Shown here one piece after another: positions 21,647 to 33,377 of a DNA stretch of 64,000 nt. Below the pieces are notes generated by a model. It made no database searches. It saw nothing but the letters and a program-made list of their open reading frames with translations, and was not told the DNA's origin. Numbering within the stretch: position 1 is the first letter of the stretch; each line of letters opens with the position of its first letter. Both the position numbers and the translations under genes were made by a program. This DNA comes from Climacium dendroides (lineage: Eukaryota; Streptophyta; Bryopsida; Hypnales; Climaciaceae), in NCBI GenBank assembly GCA_950106755.1, contig OX467086.1, positions 31,576,001 through 31,640,000 of the forward strand, read 5' to 3'.

Positions 21647-23478
21647 GTTGTCAATGCTCTCGCACGTGACAACAAGTCTCCGTTGTCCCCACTTCCCGTT
21701 TCGGCCTCGAGGAATGATGAAGTCCTACCTGCCATCCCCATGGAAGTCGGCTCTCCTGCTGTTGCTGTTGTCTAGGTCACCCCTCCTGTCGACTTGGAAG
21801 TCGCCACTCCGATGCCTCAAAACTTAGTGCCTCCTTCCCTCGTAGACGTCCATGCTCCCGCTGTCGATGAGGTCGCCACTCCGATACCTATGAAGATGGT
21901 GCCTCCCTCCCTCGCAGATGTCGACACTGTCGCTGTCCTGGCACCACCGGCACCACCTCCTCTCGCGGCCACCACTCCCACGAATGTAAGAAAGGTGAGA
22001 CTCCATGTCCTTGCAACCCTATGCTCGTTGTCTCTGTCCAGCACTTGCCTAAATAGTTTGTAGGAAGTGCACATCTCATTCAGGTTAGAACTAGGATCTT
22101 CATAGAGAGGGGGTTGTCGTCTCTCTCTTAGCAAGGCAAAGCTTGAGGAGTCGCATGTTCATTTTTGTGGACTTCATTTCTTCATAAAGAAGAGGACTTT
22201 GAGCCCGGGAGTTCGCATACGCAGGCTCCACTACCGATGTCCGCGACGGCGCCCCCTATCGCTTTGCCTGTGTATAGTTATTTTGTCCTTCTGGAGTTGG
22301 AAGGGGTCCTCGTCCAAATTGAGGACGTTGGGCGCGTCCAGCCAACTCCCTCGACCACGAAGGCGAAGCCCTCGAAGGAGGATTACCACCCTCGACGGCG
22401 CCACGTCTTCGGCAAATACACGATGCATTGCCGTCCCGACTTGCACCGCTTCCTCACGGGCTTGACGAATCGATTTTACGTCTTCGTCTGGACTCGGCTG
22501 CCCGCCGTCGTTGCCAAACCCATGGTCGATTTCCTCTTTCGCGACTTCGACCGCACTTACATGCGGGTCCTCGCGCTGGAGAACTGCACCTCGATTATCG
22601 AGAGGCGGCCGTGGTGGGAGTGTAGGTGCCCGCCCTTGCCGTCCCTTCCCGACCCACCCTGCCCGGGGCACCCCGCCCATATCTCATGTGATCCTACTAT
22701 CGACGTGAACACCTACGTGCAGTTCCCCGACCATCCGGAGGGGCAGCTGTGGCTGAAGGTGTTGCACAAGGTTGTGTGGGACACCAAGACGTTCATCACC
22801 AAGAACTTTCGGGCTAATTCGTCCAATACCCTCCTCATCGATTCCTCTCCGGAGAGCAGCATCCTGAACCCCGTACACAACGCCGTGTTTCCCTTGTCGT
22901 ATGTGGGCAGTGAACACGATTCCACTCTCTTGGGGACTGTGCGCCTGTATCTCAAAGGCCTGCTTGCATCCGGTCTTAGCGTGTCGCAATACGTGTCTGA
23001 GAACGCACTTTTCGGACACCTCATGATACCCTTGAGACAGACATATCTGGGACTGCGCGTTCGCGTGTTAGCCCCGTGGCAGGACAGGCACCTCATGCTG
23101 GAATATCCGAACCTTGTCGGCAAATACACTAGAGAAGGGGACGATTATTTCACCCGACAGAGAGGGAAGAGGAAGCCCAAAAAAAATCTGATGCCCACAC
23201 AAAAACTTGATGCGTGTGTAGGGGCGCCGACGCTTTCACGCTCTGGGCGGGCATGCTGCCGCCGATTCCCGAATGGGCACCGGACGCGGCAAGCGGTGAC
23301 GGATGCAGATGACGGAAGGGGTGGGCTCCTCCGACGGTTGCATGACCCCCGACAAGGCGGGCCAGGACGTCACGTCCGCTCGAATTTAAATGGAGGACGC
23401 GGTCGGCGGCCGCATGGAGATGCGACGGGCTGCACATATTGTAAGGTGGGCTCATCAATAGCTAATGGGGATGGCTGA
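21647..23478 (+). pseudogene. FCP1/NIF-like (HAD) phosphatase-domain gene, degenerate
   Basis: A Pro/Val-rich coding-like exon (about 21,647-21,994) ends at AAG/GTGAGA and contains an in-frame TAG at 21,773-21,775. The second exon opens near 22,190 (acceptor uncertain; the first ATG in frame is at 22,237) and runs to 23,478. It carries an FCP1-homology domain: a YFVLLELEGVLV strand, FYVFVWTRLPAVVAKPMVDFL (motif II region, WT retained) and a TLLIDSSPES loop. In active enzymes motif I is DxDx(T/V) and the loop has DDSP; here both motif I aspartates are Glu (22,294-22,302) and the second loop Asp is Ser, so it is probably catalytically dead. The last 90 residues are Arg/Gly-rich and may be readthrough. 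It follows the methyltransferase-like gene on the same strand by 360 bp and may belong to the same element. Confidence 0.6.
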
Positions 23479-23510
23479 ATTCAGGTACGCAAGGGCCGAC
23501 GGGTGACTTT

Positions 23511-23581
23511 GATGGAGAAATAATTTTTTCCCGCCCTACCCTATGACGTAGTCTAGGATGGGGAGAAATTATTTCTCCATC
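23511..23581. repeat. Small inverted repeat
   Basis: gatggagaaataatttttt at the left and gagaaattatttctccatc at the right form a 71-bp imperfect hairpin. It may be a MITE remnant or the end of the preceding element. Confidence 0.55.
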
Positions 23582-23797
23582 GAACACTCTGTTGCGCTCC
23601 ATTTCCACTCTGAACATGTCATGGGCTTATTTATGCCATCATTGAACGGCCACTCTTGTCCGACGGACCCTCACGGTTGGCTTGTTGTGCAGGATCCTGG
23701 GTGCACCATTCACATTTGCGGAGCCAACCTCCTCCCAAAGCAGTCCACACAACGAATGAGCAAGTCCATGTGGAGGTTCGAATGCCACTACAAGCGG

Positions 23798-23817
23798 TTC
23801 AAACCGCCCGCTCTAAA
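23798..23817. repeat. Solitary degenerate palindrome copy
   Basis: ttcaaaccgcccgctctaaa, the rightmost recognisable copy of the 20-bp palindrome. Taken with the array at 13.97 kb, it brackets the methyltransferase-like and FCP1-like genes. Confidence 0.6.
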
Positions 23818-24136
23818 CCGGGGCTGACATCCTCGACTCGTTTGCGGAGGTCAAGATGGAAGGTTGCACGGAGCTTCCGCCTTGGATATAGAATGTAGTT
23901 GAGCTATAGAACTGTAGATGAATATTGGATTCTAAAATCATTTCCATTTCATCATTCTTCTCTACAATACACTCTAGTGCACCCCCCACATTGAATATAG
24001 AAATAAGAATATCCACGTTGTTATGAATAGTTTGGCTTCCCCATCACTACATAGCATAGCACTCTTTCCCAAAGCATAGTGTCATTGGTATCATTGTAGC
24101 AAATCGGCCCCCTCTCAAATTGCATCATCGGGGCTC

Positions 24137-25113
24137 TTGCAAATAACAAGAAGCATCTACGGATCACCATTAATTTCTCTCCAATGCCAGCAAGCATCTA
24201 TTGTCAATCATGTCGTTGCGAGATCCATGCAGGGCACTATGAGAACCTCGGACACACGCTCGTCAATTGCGGTGCCGACCAATTCTGACGCTGTCTATGT
24301 GTGGGATGAATCATTGTTAAATTTGTGGCTTGTGTGGTGAAGAAGCGAGAACAATGACAAGCCATCCACATTCCTATTGGGAATATTCATAGGGGTAGTT
24401 AGCTTTCTCTTTCAAGATTCTGTGGTCGCACATAACTGCAAGCCCTCTACATATGGATGGGTGCGGCATTGACAGAGTGGATGTAGTGTTCACGGAGCTC
24501 GTTTGTGCACAGTGAGCAAGTTCTGAGATAGAGCGATCCTCCTACCATTACCGCCAATAGTACATCTGGTCCAATCGAGTTGACGGACGCGAAGGGATGT
24601 AGCATAGAAAATGGATGACAGTCGCTCCTGCCATCCCATCTTGAATAATATACAGTTCGGGTGTGCCCTTGACTACCCTCCATCATACAAAGGAGCTCTG
24701 TCAACTATGCATCCACTCTGTCAATGCGGCACCCATCCGTATCTAGAGGGCCCGCAGTTATGCGCGACCACGGAATCTTAAAAGATAAAGTGAACTTCCC
24801 CTATGAATATTCCTGATTGGAATGTGGATGGCCTGTCATTGTTTCCGCTTCTTCACCATACAAGCCACAAATTTAACAATGATTCATTGAACACAAAGGC
24901 AATGCCAACATTGGTTCGCGTTGCTGTTGACCAACATTTGATCGTGGACTTCAAACTACCCTGTAGAGTCTTCTCAACAACATGCTTGGCAAATAGATAC
25001 TTGCTGGTGTTGATCAAGCGGACGACTCCCCACACGTGTGAGGATACGATCGATTCAAGAGGCATGATCGAAAAAATGCCGAGTGCAAATTTGTCGACCC
25101 TCCAGCTTATCAT
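24137..25113. repeat. Inverted repeat, arms about 0.2-0.4 kb
   Basis: 24,308-24,500 (aatcattgttaaatttgtgg...) is mirrored by about 24,690-24,886 (...ccacaaatttaacaatgatt), with diverged similarity extending outwards. Short ORFs on opposite strands both end in ESLLNLWLVW, which only reflects the inverted arms. A fold-back or inverted-duplication remnant; no gene accepted. Confidence 0.65.
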
Positions 25114-25556
25114 ATGGCAAGCTACTGGGCATTGGAAAGCTATGGGTCACCGTGCAAGCTTTGGCCAAATAAGGTAGGGATGGTCAGCCTTCCTTTTTAG
25201 GAGGGCACCTCTCCTTCCTCGTCCCTCCCTTCTTTCCTTTCTGGGAAAGAAAGTCGGTGCACCATGTATTTTGAGGGGAAGCTAGGAATGATGTAAACAA
25301 TGGTGGATCCCTCCGAGAAATCCATATTCAAATTGAATAAAGTATTTGTTCTTCAAACCAAAACCGTGTTTTTGTTGGCATGCACGCACGTTGATTTTAA
25401 TGAGCTTTTTTGTTCCCTGCTGTTTTATTCATTGATTGTTTGTTCCCACAATGCACCCCCACGACTAACTCAAATGTTCAAGTATTGAATAAAACATATC
25501 ACGTTATTCAGTGCATATCAAATCAAGAAGGCCATCCGTTGGAGTGGTATTCAATG

Positions 25557-25675
25557 CACTACAAGAGAAAGTGTCCGAATTGTCTAAACTTGTCAATTTT
25601 TTGTCAATTTTTTGTCAATTAGGACTAGTTGATTCAGGCCACTTTCTGTCAATTTGGACACTTTCTCTTGTAGTG
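25557..25675. mobile_element. CACTA-type MITE, 119 bp
   Basis: Terminal inverted repeats CACTACAAGAGAAAGTGTCC and its complement (ggacactttctcttgtagtg), flanked by a 3-bp target duplication ATG (25,554-25,556 and 25,676-25,678). The CACTACAAGA terminus and 3-bp duplication are diagnostic of CACTA (En/Spm) elements. Contains a short tandem of gtcaattttttgtcaa. Confidence 0.9.
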
Positions 25676-25678
25676 ATG

Positions 25679-26880
25679 AAATTGAAACAAAAGGATTAGA
25701 CAAGTTGTAGGGGATCATATTCTATGGTCTGTTGCAATCTTTTCGAAAATCTAATTCTTCCAAGGACTTTGCTCCCATGTACATTTGGCTACGCAAACTT
25801 CTTAGTGGCGATGGAGGAAATTGCAGCAAGTTCCGTGAACGATGATGTCCACTAAGGTAGGTGGATGGAATTCCAACCCTCTTCTTCAGACCGTCCCCTA
25901 GCTGGCTTTAAAATGGACCTTAAGAGGTTGGTAACTAGGTAATCAATGTTCCTTTGATGATGAAAAAGAGGTTTATCATTTATCAATTATTTGTTCATAC
26001 TTTGATAGGGGACATAATTAGAGCCAATGTGGGTCCATTTCTGAAAACATGTGTGTGCATTCAGAAAAAAAATGCACTCAAACTTTGAATGTTAATATCT
26101 TTTAATCCATATGGTCAAACTTCATGAAATTGTTAGCACGTGATCTCATATAAGTAAAGTACAAGATCCTATGGCTCGATTTTCTTTAAACGTTTTTTTC
26201 TGGTGCCTTGGATGAATTGAGCAAAAATGGCAGTTTTGAGTGTTTTTGGACCAGAAATTGGCCTTGGCACTTTAGGAGTTTGGTTTAGTACACATCACAT
26301 TTAGGAACCTTGTCTACTATATTTTTGCATGCTACAGTGCTTGTTTTCAGACCGCACGTGTGTAGGTTTTGCAAGGCCTAGGGATCATAAATAGGTACCT
26401 ACGGCAGAATTCTTTGAAAATTCATAAGTAATTCATAAATGCTCTGAAAAATATGAAACCACTTGGGTTAAATTCCAAATCAGATTTTCTTCAAGTGAAA
26501 AATAAAGTAAACTAATTTCAGGCATCTAAAGACCATTAAAAAGGCCGACCATCCCGTAAAGGGTCGCTTCATGAGCCCCCTACCTTAAACCGTCCCTCAA
26601 TGCCATCTTCCTCTGAGACCGTAGAGTGACTGGAGTCTAGTTAAGACCTCAGACTAATGAATTGCCCAAAAAGAATCCCACATTGCACTGTCTCTTTGGC
26701 TTTCCTATTTTCCAATAGTCGAAAATGCTTGAGTCTTCTATTGTATGATCCTCCATCATGACCTCAATCTGAGCTTCCCAGTCGGGGAGGGGCCCCATTC
26801 CATCCCATGAGCGCTAAAAAAACAATACAGTATGCACTTCAAGAACCCTACAAGCCGCATCTCAACAAGTTTCCGGTCTT
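25679..26880. other. Intergenic, no gene seen
   Basis: Moderately AT-rich. No protein-like ORF or delimited repeat recognised. Confidence 0.5.
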
Positions 26881-27738
26881 CTCGGCTACCAGAAAACCGC
26901 CATTTCAATGGAATTTCGCCATTTTAACGAAATTGCCCATAAATGAATTGTTCAAGTCGTGGTTGCATGGGCTTTGAGGTTTTGTCAGTTTGAACGCCAT
27001 TCAAGTCTAGTAAACCACTGGTGGTAAATCCTCTGGAATGCGCCACAGATGGGGTTGGACACCCTTTTGGGGGCGTATTCGGAATAGGGATTCCTTTGCC
27101 CATGTAATTGGTATACCGCGTTTTTTTATCTTTTCATCCTAGGTTGTTCTACTATGTTATTTTTACAGCTTTATCACCTTTTTAATTATAGGAATTCATA
27201 TCATCTATAGTTTTCAAGTTAATGTCCATGTCATTAGAACCTGAAGCTTGGCATGATTCAAAAACTTGGTTATTAATTGAAGTTCAATTCAAATGGATTC
27301 ATATACATTATACAATGAGAGTCAAAAATGAAAGTACTCACATGAGTTGAAAGTGTGTATACTGCTTCCAATAAGAAGCCATTGGTTTCAAAGTTTTGTA
27401 ACTAATATATTTTATTGAAATCGTAGGTTATTGCAAGAAACGCTCATTGTTTTTATCTCAAAATAACCTATTCCAATGAGTATTGTGACTTTTGGAATAA
27501 ATGTTTTTTGAAATGATATAAAATACAAATAATTTATAAAGCATTCTAAATAGTATGTGTGTGAAAATTCAAGTCTAGAAAAATTTATGTCTAAAAGTTA
27601 TAGTAAAAGAAAGGTGGAGAATGCTAAGAAAATAGATAATATGATCTTTGCTTTTAGAAAATAGTAAATAAAGTATTAAAAAGTTCACTTCAAAAATCTA
27701 TTTTTCCTAATTTGAAGATGTTCTTTCTCAATCATTTC

Positions 27739-27891
27739 CATGGTTGTCATATTGGACAAGTTACTATTCATTTTTCGTCTTGTAGGACGAGTTACTATTC
27801 ATCAAATGTACCTCTCAAGTACATTTGATGAATAGTAACTCGTCCTACAAGACGAAAAATGAATAGTAACTTGTCCAATATGACAACCATG
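27739..27891. mobile_element. 8-bp-TSD MITE (catggttgtcata family), 153 bp
   Basis: Near-perfect palindrome from CATGGTTGTCATA to TATGACAACCATG, flanked by 8-bp direct repeats atcatttc (27,731-27,738 and 27,892-27,899). An 8-bp duplication fits hAT or P-type superfamilies. Same family as 36,483-36,604 and 61,710-61,925. Confidence 0.9.
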
Positions 27892-29159
27892 ATCATTTCA
27901 CCATTTTCATTTTGGGAAAAAAATTATGTTCTTTGCACTTGAGCAAAGTTGCAAAGGTTGTACACTTTGAGCACATGTGGAAGGTAAACACTTTACTATT
28001 TTAGAAAAATTTCTTTGTCAACTTGTGTGACTTAAGTAGAAGACCTTCTCTCCAATTTAAACCTTCAAATTCGCATTTTTGAGTTGAAAATAGTACTATA
28101 ACCATGCAAAATGGCAAAGGCAAGCACCTAATTGGAGGCTATTTAAAAATAGTGAACTATCTTTAAAAAATTGGAAAAAATTGTTCAATGTTTGCAGCTA
28201 TCATATATAAATTCTTTTCACATGTAATTTGAGTTGATTCTTATTTTTTGGTCATTTCTTTGGTAAATTCTTGTTCAATGTTTGCATCTATCATATGTAA
28301 ATTCAAAACTAACATATGAATGTATGACACAAAAGTTATGAGCCAAAATCCACTTGTCAAAGGCCAAGGTGACAAAAAATAAGGATCAATGTTTTTTACA
28401 ATCACCTTCATATACCATAAGCCTATTTCAAAATTACATACACCAAGAAGAATGACCAAAAAATAAGAATCAGCTCAAATTAAATCAAGTATTTATATTT
28501 TTATTAGTATTTGAAGAAACTTTCAATCCCTGTATTGGAAGGCTAGCACTCATTATTGGTCCATGCATTGGATCATGTGTTGGATCATTGAAAAGATTCT
28601 TTACAATCATGTGTAGAGTTTGAAATGTTGAATATATTCACATTGGATAAGTTTTGGTACTTTGGAGCCCCACCACTGCCATGATTCTCTTCTGTTGAAT
28701 TATTTTCCTTGTCATACATTTATAAATAAAACTTCATGATTTTTTGCATATCAATGCCTAATCCACCCATCAAATTCATTGAGCTTTGTAGCTCATCACT
28801 CTTCTAATAAATCTTTTTAAATCTATATTGTTTATAGATGTCTTACATGTTCTATATAAGAGGGATCCAAATATAGATTATTTTGTATCCACTATGTTCG
28901 TGCAAATAGAGCTCCTTAGTGTGTACACTTTTGAACATTGAAGATGGTTTCAAATTCATTATTTATACAAAATCTCATTCGTCATTACCATCAAAATTTG
29001 AAAAATGATCTTTTTAGTTTTTTTCCTCTATGGCAAATTTACTATAAATTAAAACTTCAAATGTTTCTTTTCAATGAAAAATTGGAACCCTAAGATTCCA
29101 TATTACTAGTTGATAGTTGGTACAATTAAGTACTATATAGTACTCACGTGTCATAAACA

Positions 29160-29311
29160 CACTACAAAAAACAAGGGTATAAATGACTTGTTCACAATGA
29201 CTCTAGTAGACATTTCTTGTTCACAATGATAGCAAAATAGTCATTTTGCAAACATTGTTGTATTACATTTATTATAGACAAATCATTGTGGACACTTGTT
29301 TTTTTGTAGTG
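29160..29311. mobile_element. CACTA-type MITE, 152 bp
   Basis: Terminal repeats CACTACAAAAAACAAG and CTTGTTTTTTTGTAGTG with a 3-bp target duplication ACA (29,157-29,159 and 29,312-29,314). Internally different from the CACTA MITE at 25,557-25,675. Confidence 0.88.
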
Positions 29312-30750
29312 ACAAATTATGATTTTTGTTGCTTGTAACTTCTATGTTCATTTACTAACAATGGTTTATGTAGAATGAAGAGGATCGTTAGCAGTCATTG
29401 AAGTTTAGCACTTGCATTGTTACTAGCAGCATATGACATGTAGTATTGATAGTACTTACCATTGAGACTTCAATTTTTGCCAAAGGGTGATTGCAAGAAA
29501 CACTTGTTTTTTTAATATCCCCTTCACCTTGAACAAGTATTTTTTTGCTCATAACTTTTGCATTGTATGTCAGTTTGATATAATCTTCTCTAATTTTAAA
29601 GAATTAGTTTATTATTTTAATACACATCCAAATTGAATGTCTATTCTTGATTTTGGGGGGATTTCAGTACTATTTTTGATCCAAAATTGCGAATTTGAAG
29701 GTCAAAATTGAAATACAAAGATTTCTATTGAAGTCACACAAAACCATGAAGACATTTTCTAAAAATAATAAAGTGCTCACCTTCCACATATGCTCAAAGT
29801 GCACTACCTTTGCACAATTGCAAAGAAGACCATTATTTTTTTCATAAGGATGCAAATGGTTCCACCTTCAAGTTAGAAAAAATAGACATTTTTATTTCAT
29901 ATTTCTGAGTTTTTCATTATTTTCTAAGAATCAAATATCAAAGTATCCATTTTTTTGTCATTTTCCATCGCTCCTTTTTGTAAATAAACTATAAACTATA
30001 TAAACACACTATTTTAAATGCTTCACAAATTATCCATCTTTAATTTTATTTTTTTTAAATTATTCCTAAAGTCATAGTGTTCACTAAGATAGGCCATTTA
30101 ATGACACAAAAAAAGACACATAATTCTTGCAACAACTCCAAAACACTACAAAATCAACTAATCTTTCTTGCAAGCACCTTCTTATCAATATTTGTTGACT
30201 AAGCTAGTAACTTTGTCACACCTTTGAGTGTGATCTTTTTGACAATGGTTTTAAATACCAAACATTATCTATTTTCTTTGGTCTAAGAAAAATGGATACT
30301 AGTGTACTACCAAAAGCTTTATTTTAGATTAACATTAGAGTAAATTACAATGGGTGTTGCATCATTTTGCATTGAGTGAAAATGATATTCTCTTCACAAC
30401 ATTCAACCAACTTTTGATTCTCCATGGAAAATTTTTGGTTAGAAATTACATTATTGTTTAGAAGAAAAGCTTTCTAAATAAACTATTGAAATTACTATAA
30501 AGACATTGGTACATTACTTGGATTTTATTGCATTTTAAAGATAATATTGTATGAATAAATTTAAAAAATGTTGTAGAACCTTGTGTGCTTGATGTCTATG
30601 TTTTTGACATTAGAAACAAGATATTGGCAATAAAATGCATGAAGTTGTCGAGAACATGACTATATAATTAATCCTTAAAGTCCCAAGGCCTTCTTTCATA
30701 AAATTCCATTTAAAACTCATTTTTCTTTTGCAAAGAGCTAAAAAATTTAG

Positions 30751-32514
30751 AATTGTTTTTTCTCAATAATTAAACCATAGGATCTTGTACTCAATTGGTA
30801 TAAAAATGTATGGAGGAAATTTCAAGATCTTTGACCTCATGGATTGCAACTTGCAAGATAATTGCATTTGAAGTAAAGAACTATTATTTTTGCACCTTGT
30901 TTGCTTGGATTGTAAGTTTTGAATCTTTTTAGCTTATAGCTTTTGTACTACACATGTTGACTTTAAAAAATTTATGTTGAAGATTTGGATTGAAAGTCTA
31001 GTATAAAATTTTCAAAACAAACAAACTTGATATTCATTCCTTTAATAATTATTAAGGAGAATTAGATCCAAAATTGAACAAAAATCTAAATTGTTCATAG
31101 CTCTAGAATGGAATTGGAACACAATAATTCCAATGGTAAGATTGTTCTAGCAAGCTGTTGAACAATTTTGTTTTCAAAATTTGTAAAACTTGATTTTAAA
31201 AATGAATCTTATAAGTTATTTTTTCAAGAAGATGTTTAAATTGTCCGGAGAAGAGATAACTTCCTCATCACTTGTCCAAATAGAATGAATCAAATCTTTC
31301 TATGTAGACTAGAGCATTTTCTATGAGAAACAAAAGTTTGAAAATTTTATTTTGACCTTTTGTAATTTTTTTGTGGTAGTCATTTTGGGAATAGGGTGAA
31401 ATTTAAAAAAAAATTCAAGCATCTATTAAAAATATGATTTCCTATCTTCAAAAAATATTTCAAAAAATATTGATGAATATTGAGACCTTAGAGCCTATCC
31501 TAAAAATATGTAAGAGTCACACAAGGGGATAATGGGACTTTAGGGATTCAACCACATATATGAGATCATGCCAAGAAATTGCAATAAGTGTAAAGCAAAA
31601 ATAAAAAATCAATAACAACATATTCAACAACAACAAAAAATCAACAAACATTACAAAAATGTACAAAAGTATACCTAAGAAAGACCTAATCATTAGAATT
31701 AGTGAGAAATGAAAACATTGGTTTGTTTAGTATTCCACATCTTCTTTCCAACTCCAATGATTAATTTTCTAGTGCAATAATAAAAACAAAGCAATTATTG
31801 ACTCTTGTTAGACAATCTAGTTTGGAAGCTTTGTTAGTTTGCATTTGCTCTTCCTCTTCAACTATCAAGTCATCACTCATTTTAACCGTCTTGTCAAATT
31901 TTGATTGCAAGCTCTTCCTAGTGGCAAAAGATGTAGCATCAATAGTAACCAATATGATCTAGAATCCTAATTGAAATTGAATAGTATTAGTGGTACACAA
32001 ATTAATTCAATCACACACTTTTTAATTCTATCTAATTCAAATGTACCTCCAAACAACTTAAAGCAAGCTTTGAAGTTTATATATATGTATATCAACATTT
32101 ACAAAAACACAAATGTCAACAACTAGAAAAGAACAATCATCAAAAGATCTAGAAGAATACTTGAAGATCTAAAATCCACATTTCATGAATACAACTATGT
32201 TATATTTCAATTACATTTCCATGATTTTTGGATCAAAACCTTTCAAAGCCACCTAATTCACTCAATATGGTCACTTCAAATTATTAACTATAGTTGATCA
32301 GGAAATCAATCCCTCTACTTTGTCTCACATATAATAAGTACATTGACAAAGACTTGTCAAACACCTTATGACTTTATCAAACAACCAAAGTCACAAATTG
32401 ATTTCACTACAAGTATGTTGACAAAGCCTTTTAAGCATGATTGTGGAAAATAGATTTTTTGGGATAGGGATTTACAAATCTAGAAACCAAATCTTACAAA
32501 TACAACTATATAGA
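30751..32514. other. AT-rich repeat-like sequence, no gene
   Basis: Very AT-rich. A 63-codon minus-strand ORF at 31,761-31,952 is too short and unplaced to call. No delimited element recognised. Confidence 0.5.
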
Positions 32515-33377
32515 ATCATACTACTAAAATCATAAGTCCCTCTGTAATATCACAAATGCTACCATTAATACTAAGGGCTCGTGCTTGCTATGCTATGCAT
32601 TCATTGTATCACATATTAGTAAAATTTTGATATATTTGAATAGAATGCATGAAAATGATTTCAATAATTCTTTAAAATAATTATTTTAAATATTTTGTAA
32701 AAATATTTTCAATCATGCATACATAGAAATCGTATTTTCACACAATGTGATATTACAAAAATAGAGTAGTAGTTCACAAGCACCTCTATAATATCACTTT
32801 TTACAAAGGGTGTTATTATAGAAATAATATAGTTGTTGCAATGAAAGTGATATTAAAGAGGATCCATAGGATGATATTATAGAGGTAGCAAATCCATTGC
32901 TTTTCTTGGCTTTACACTTTGCACTTCTATGATTTTGTGCTTTTGTGAGTTTTGAGTTTTCATGGTTTCAATTTTCTATTGCTACTACCAAATGATTTTG
33001 AGAAATTTATTCAATTGAAGCGATTTTGGATTCTACAACAATTAAGTTGTTCACAAAGTTTTTGAGACTTATAAGTGTTTTTTTTCAATTCTTCAATTTG
33101 GATTGCCATTTTTTATAACAATGGAGTCAAATTTCTAATGCATTCTAATGTATGTGTATCTTTTATAGTATTTACCATTGCATATGTTTCATTCATCATT
33201 CAATAAATTTCTATTGTTTATTTCAATATATGCTTACTTATAAAAAAAAGTTTACAAAGATTTTAGTCATTTTTATTTGAAGATTTATTGAAATTTTTGT
33301 TCTGCATTCTATCTAATACATAAAAATTCTTATAAAACTCTAATGATGAATGCGTAGCATAGCAAGCACCAACCACT
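32515..33377 (-). repeat. 863-bp inverted copy of the hAT-like repeat
   Basis: Reverse-complement copy of unit A (11,049-11,910), matching its length within a base. Its left end carries catactactaaaatcataag and gctcgtgcttgctatgctat, its right end gaatgcgtagcatagcaagc, then accaaccacta. Confidence 0.75.

Larger units (their letters stand above)
26885..30750 (+). repeat. Diverged duplicate of the peroxidase 5'-flank / loop segment
   Basis: Aligns in the same orientation, with many substitutions and indels, to about 46,650-49,850. Shared landmarks include aaccactggtggt (27,013; 46,722), ggcatgattcaaaaacttgg (27,250) and ggcatgattgaaaaacttgg (47,270), ttgaatatattcacattgga (28,627; 48,392), acttttgaacattgaagatgg (28,929; 49,149) and caaaatgcatgaagttgt-like tracts (30,635; 49,747). 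Two MITEs and an inverted fragment (about 29,650-30,000, reverse of about 27,960-28,120) lie inside. No peroxidase remains beside it. Confidence 0.7.

Noticed and set aside
268..21775. In-frame stops corrected by organelle-type U-to-C RNA editing
   Set aside because: Such editing is known from hornwort, fern and lycophyte organelle transcripts; these are nuclear, intron-containing or secretory genes, and the pseudogene also lost its catalytic Arg.
13972..23817. A complete CACTA element spanning the array and both genes
   Set aside because: I found no CACTA termini or 3-bp duplication at the borders, and no CACTA transposase motif in the encoded proteins.
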